Positions 63,924 to 64,000 of a DNA stretch of 64,000 nucleotides are shown in pieces (the stretch's first letter is position 1; every line of letters starts with the position of its first letter). Below the pieces are notes generated by a model. The model saw only the letters and a program-made list of their open reading frames with translations. It did not search any database and was not told the DNA's origin. The DNA comes from Ignavibacteriales bacterium (GTDB taxonomy: Bacteria; Bacteroidota; Ignavibacteria; Ignavibacteriales; Ignavibacteriaceae): positions 979,628 to 1,043,627 of the forward strand of contig JADJIA010000001.1 in NCBI GenBank assembly GCA_016707285.1, in the 5' to 3' direction. A program made the position numbers and the translations under genes.

Positions 63924-64000
63924 TAATAATCCGTCAACTTTCCGCCGACCATCATTTCGATTTCCGCAGTGACATCTGGAGTATCTGCCTTTGCCATGTA
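63924..64000 (-). CDS. 3' end of an unidentified gene (cut by window edge)
   Basis: An open frame enters from the right edge and ends at TAA 63924-63926, with the last residues ADTPDVTAEIEMMVGGKLTD. It is 37 bp upstream of the cusB-like gene, where an outer-membrane or pump gene would be expected. The piece is too short to name and lies in a frameshift-rich stretch. Confidence 0.3.

Overview
The window looks like chromosomal DNA from a member of the Bacteroidota/Chlorobiota/Ignavibacteriota group, most likely an Ignavibacteria-like lineage. The evidence is two large secreted proteins with C-terminal type IX secretion (Por) sorting domains, a Reg_prop/Y_Y_Y sensor kinase, lipid A genes, and promoters of the TTG-N20-TAnnTnTG type upstream of rpsT and an SPFH gene. 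The exact taxon is inferred. Frequent TTG starts (rpsL, rpoB, smc, slyD) are a feature of this genome.

1-13 kb, minus strand: information-processing super-cluster tRNA-Tyr/Gly/Thr - rpmG - tRNA-Trp - secE - nusG - rplK - rplA - rplJ - rplL - rpoB - rpoC - rpsL - rpsG - fusA (cut by the window edge). tuf is absent from its frequent place between tRNA-Thr and tRNA-Trp. Hairpins lie before rplJ, between rplL and rpoB, and between rpoC and rpsL.

13-25 kb: a type IX-secreted protein, a SlyD-like isomerase, a DUF4143-type ATPase cassette between two ~273-bp direct repeats, acetate kinase, 3-hydroxyacyl-CoA dehydrogenase, an ABC exporter pair, and gpsA/plsY (phospholipid synthesis).

25-45 kb: a membrane sensor kinase on the plus strand, then a long minus-strand series: ispD/queA, ppdK, lpxK, a lysophospholipid acyltransferase, lpxB, an isoprenylcysteine methyltransferase-like membrane enzyme, a HAD phosphatase, a second type IX-secreted protein, smc, and an unusual GH2-like protein fused to a polytopic membrane domain.

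45-53 kb: intergenic repeats, rpsT, a membrane PP2C/SpoIIE phosphatase, an SPFH protein with a tiny Arc-like regulator, a Fic protein, a small unknown protein, a type II restriction endonuclease with a frameshifted methyltransferase, and a b-type cytochrome/decaheme cytochrome c pair.

53-64 kb: accessory and damaged DNA. A decayed copy of the 5' part of katG abuts a broken LamG-protein gene. Intact katG follows, then a frameshifted hydrolase, a truncated ORF6N gene at a 32-bp tandem repeat, a frameshifted methyltransferase, and a copper/heavy-metal locus (two lipoproteins, a metal-binding-domain protein, a heavily frameshifted cusB-like adaptor). No frameshift was seen left of about 51.3 kb, while many genes to the right carry one or more 1-nt shifts, several in short A runs. 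That asymmetry means the damage may be sequence error rather than biology.
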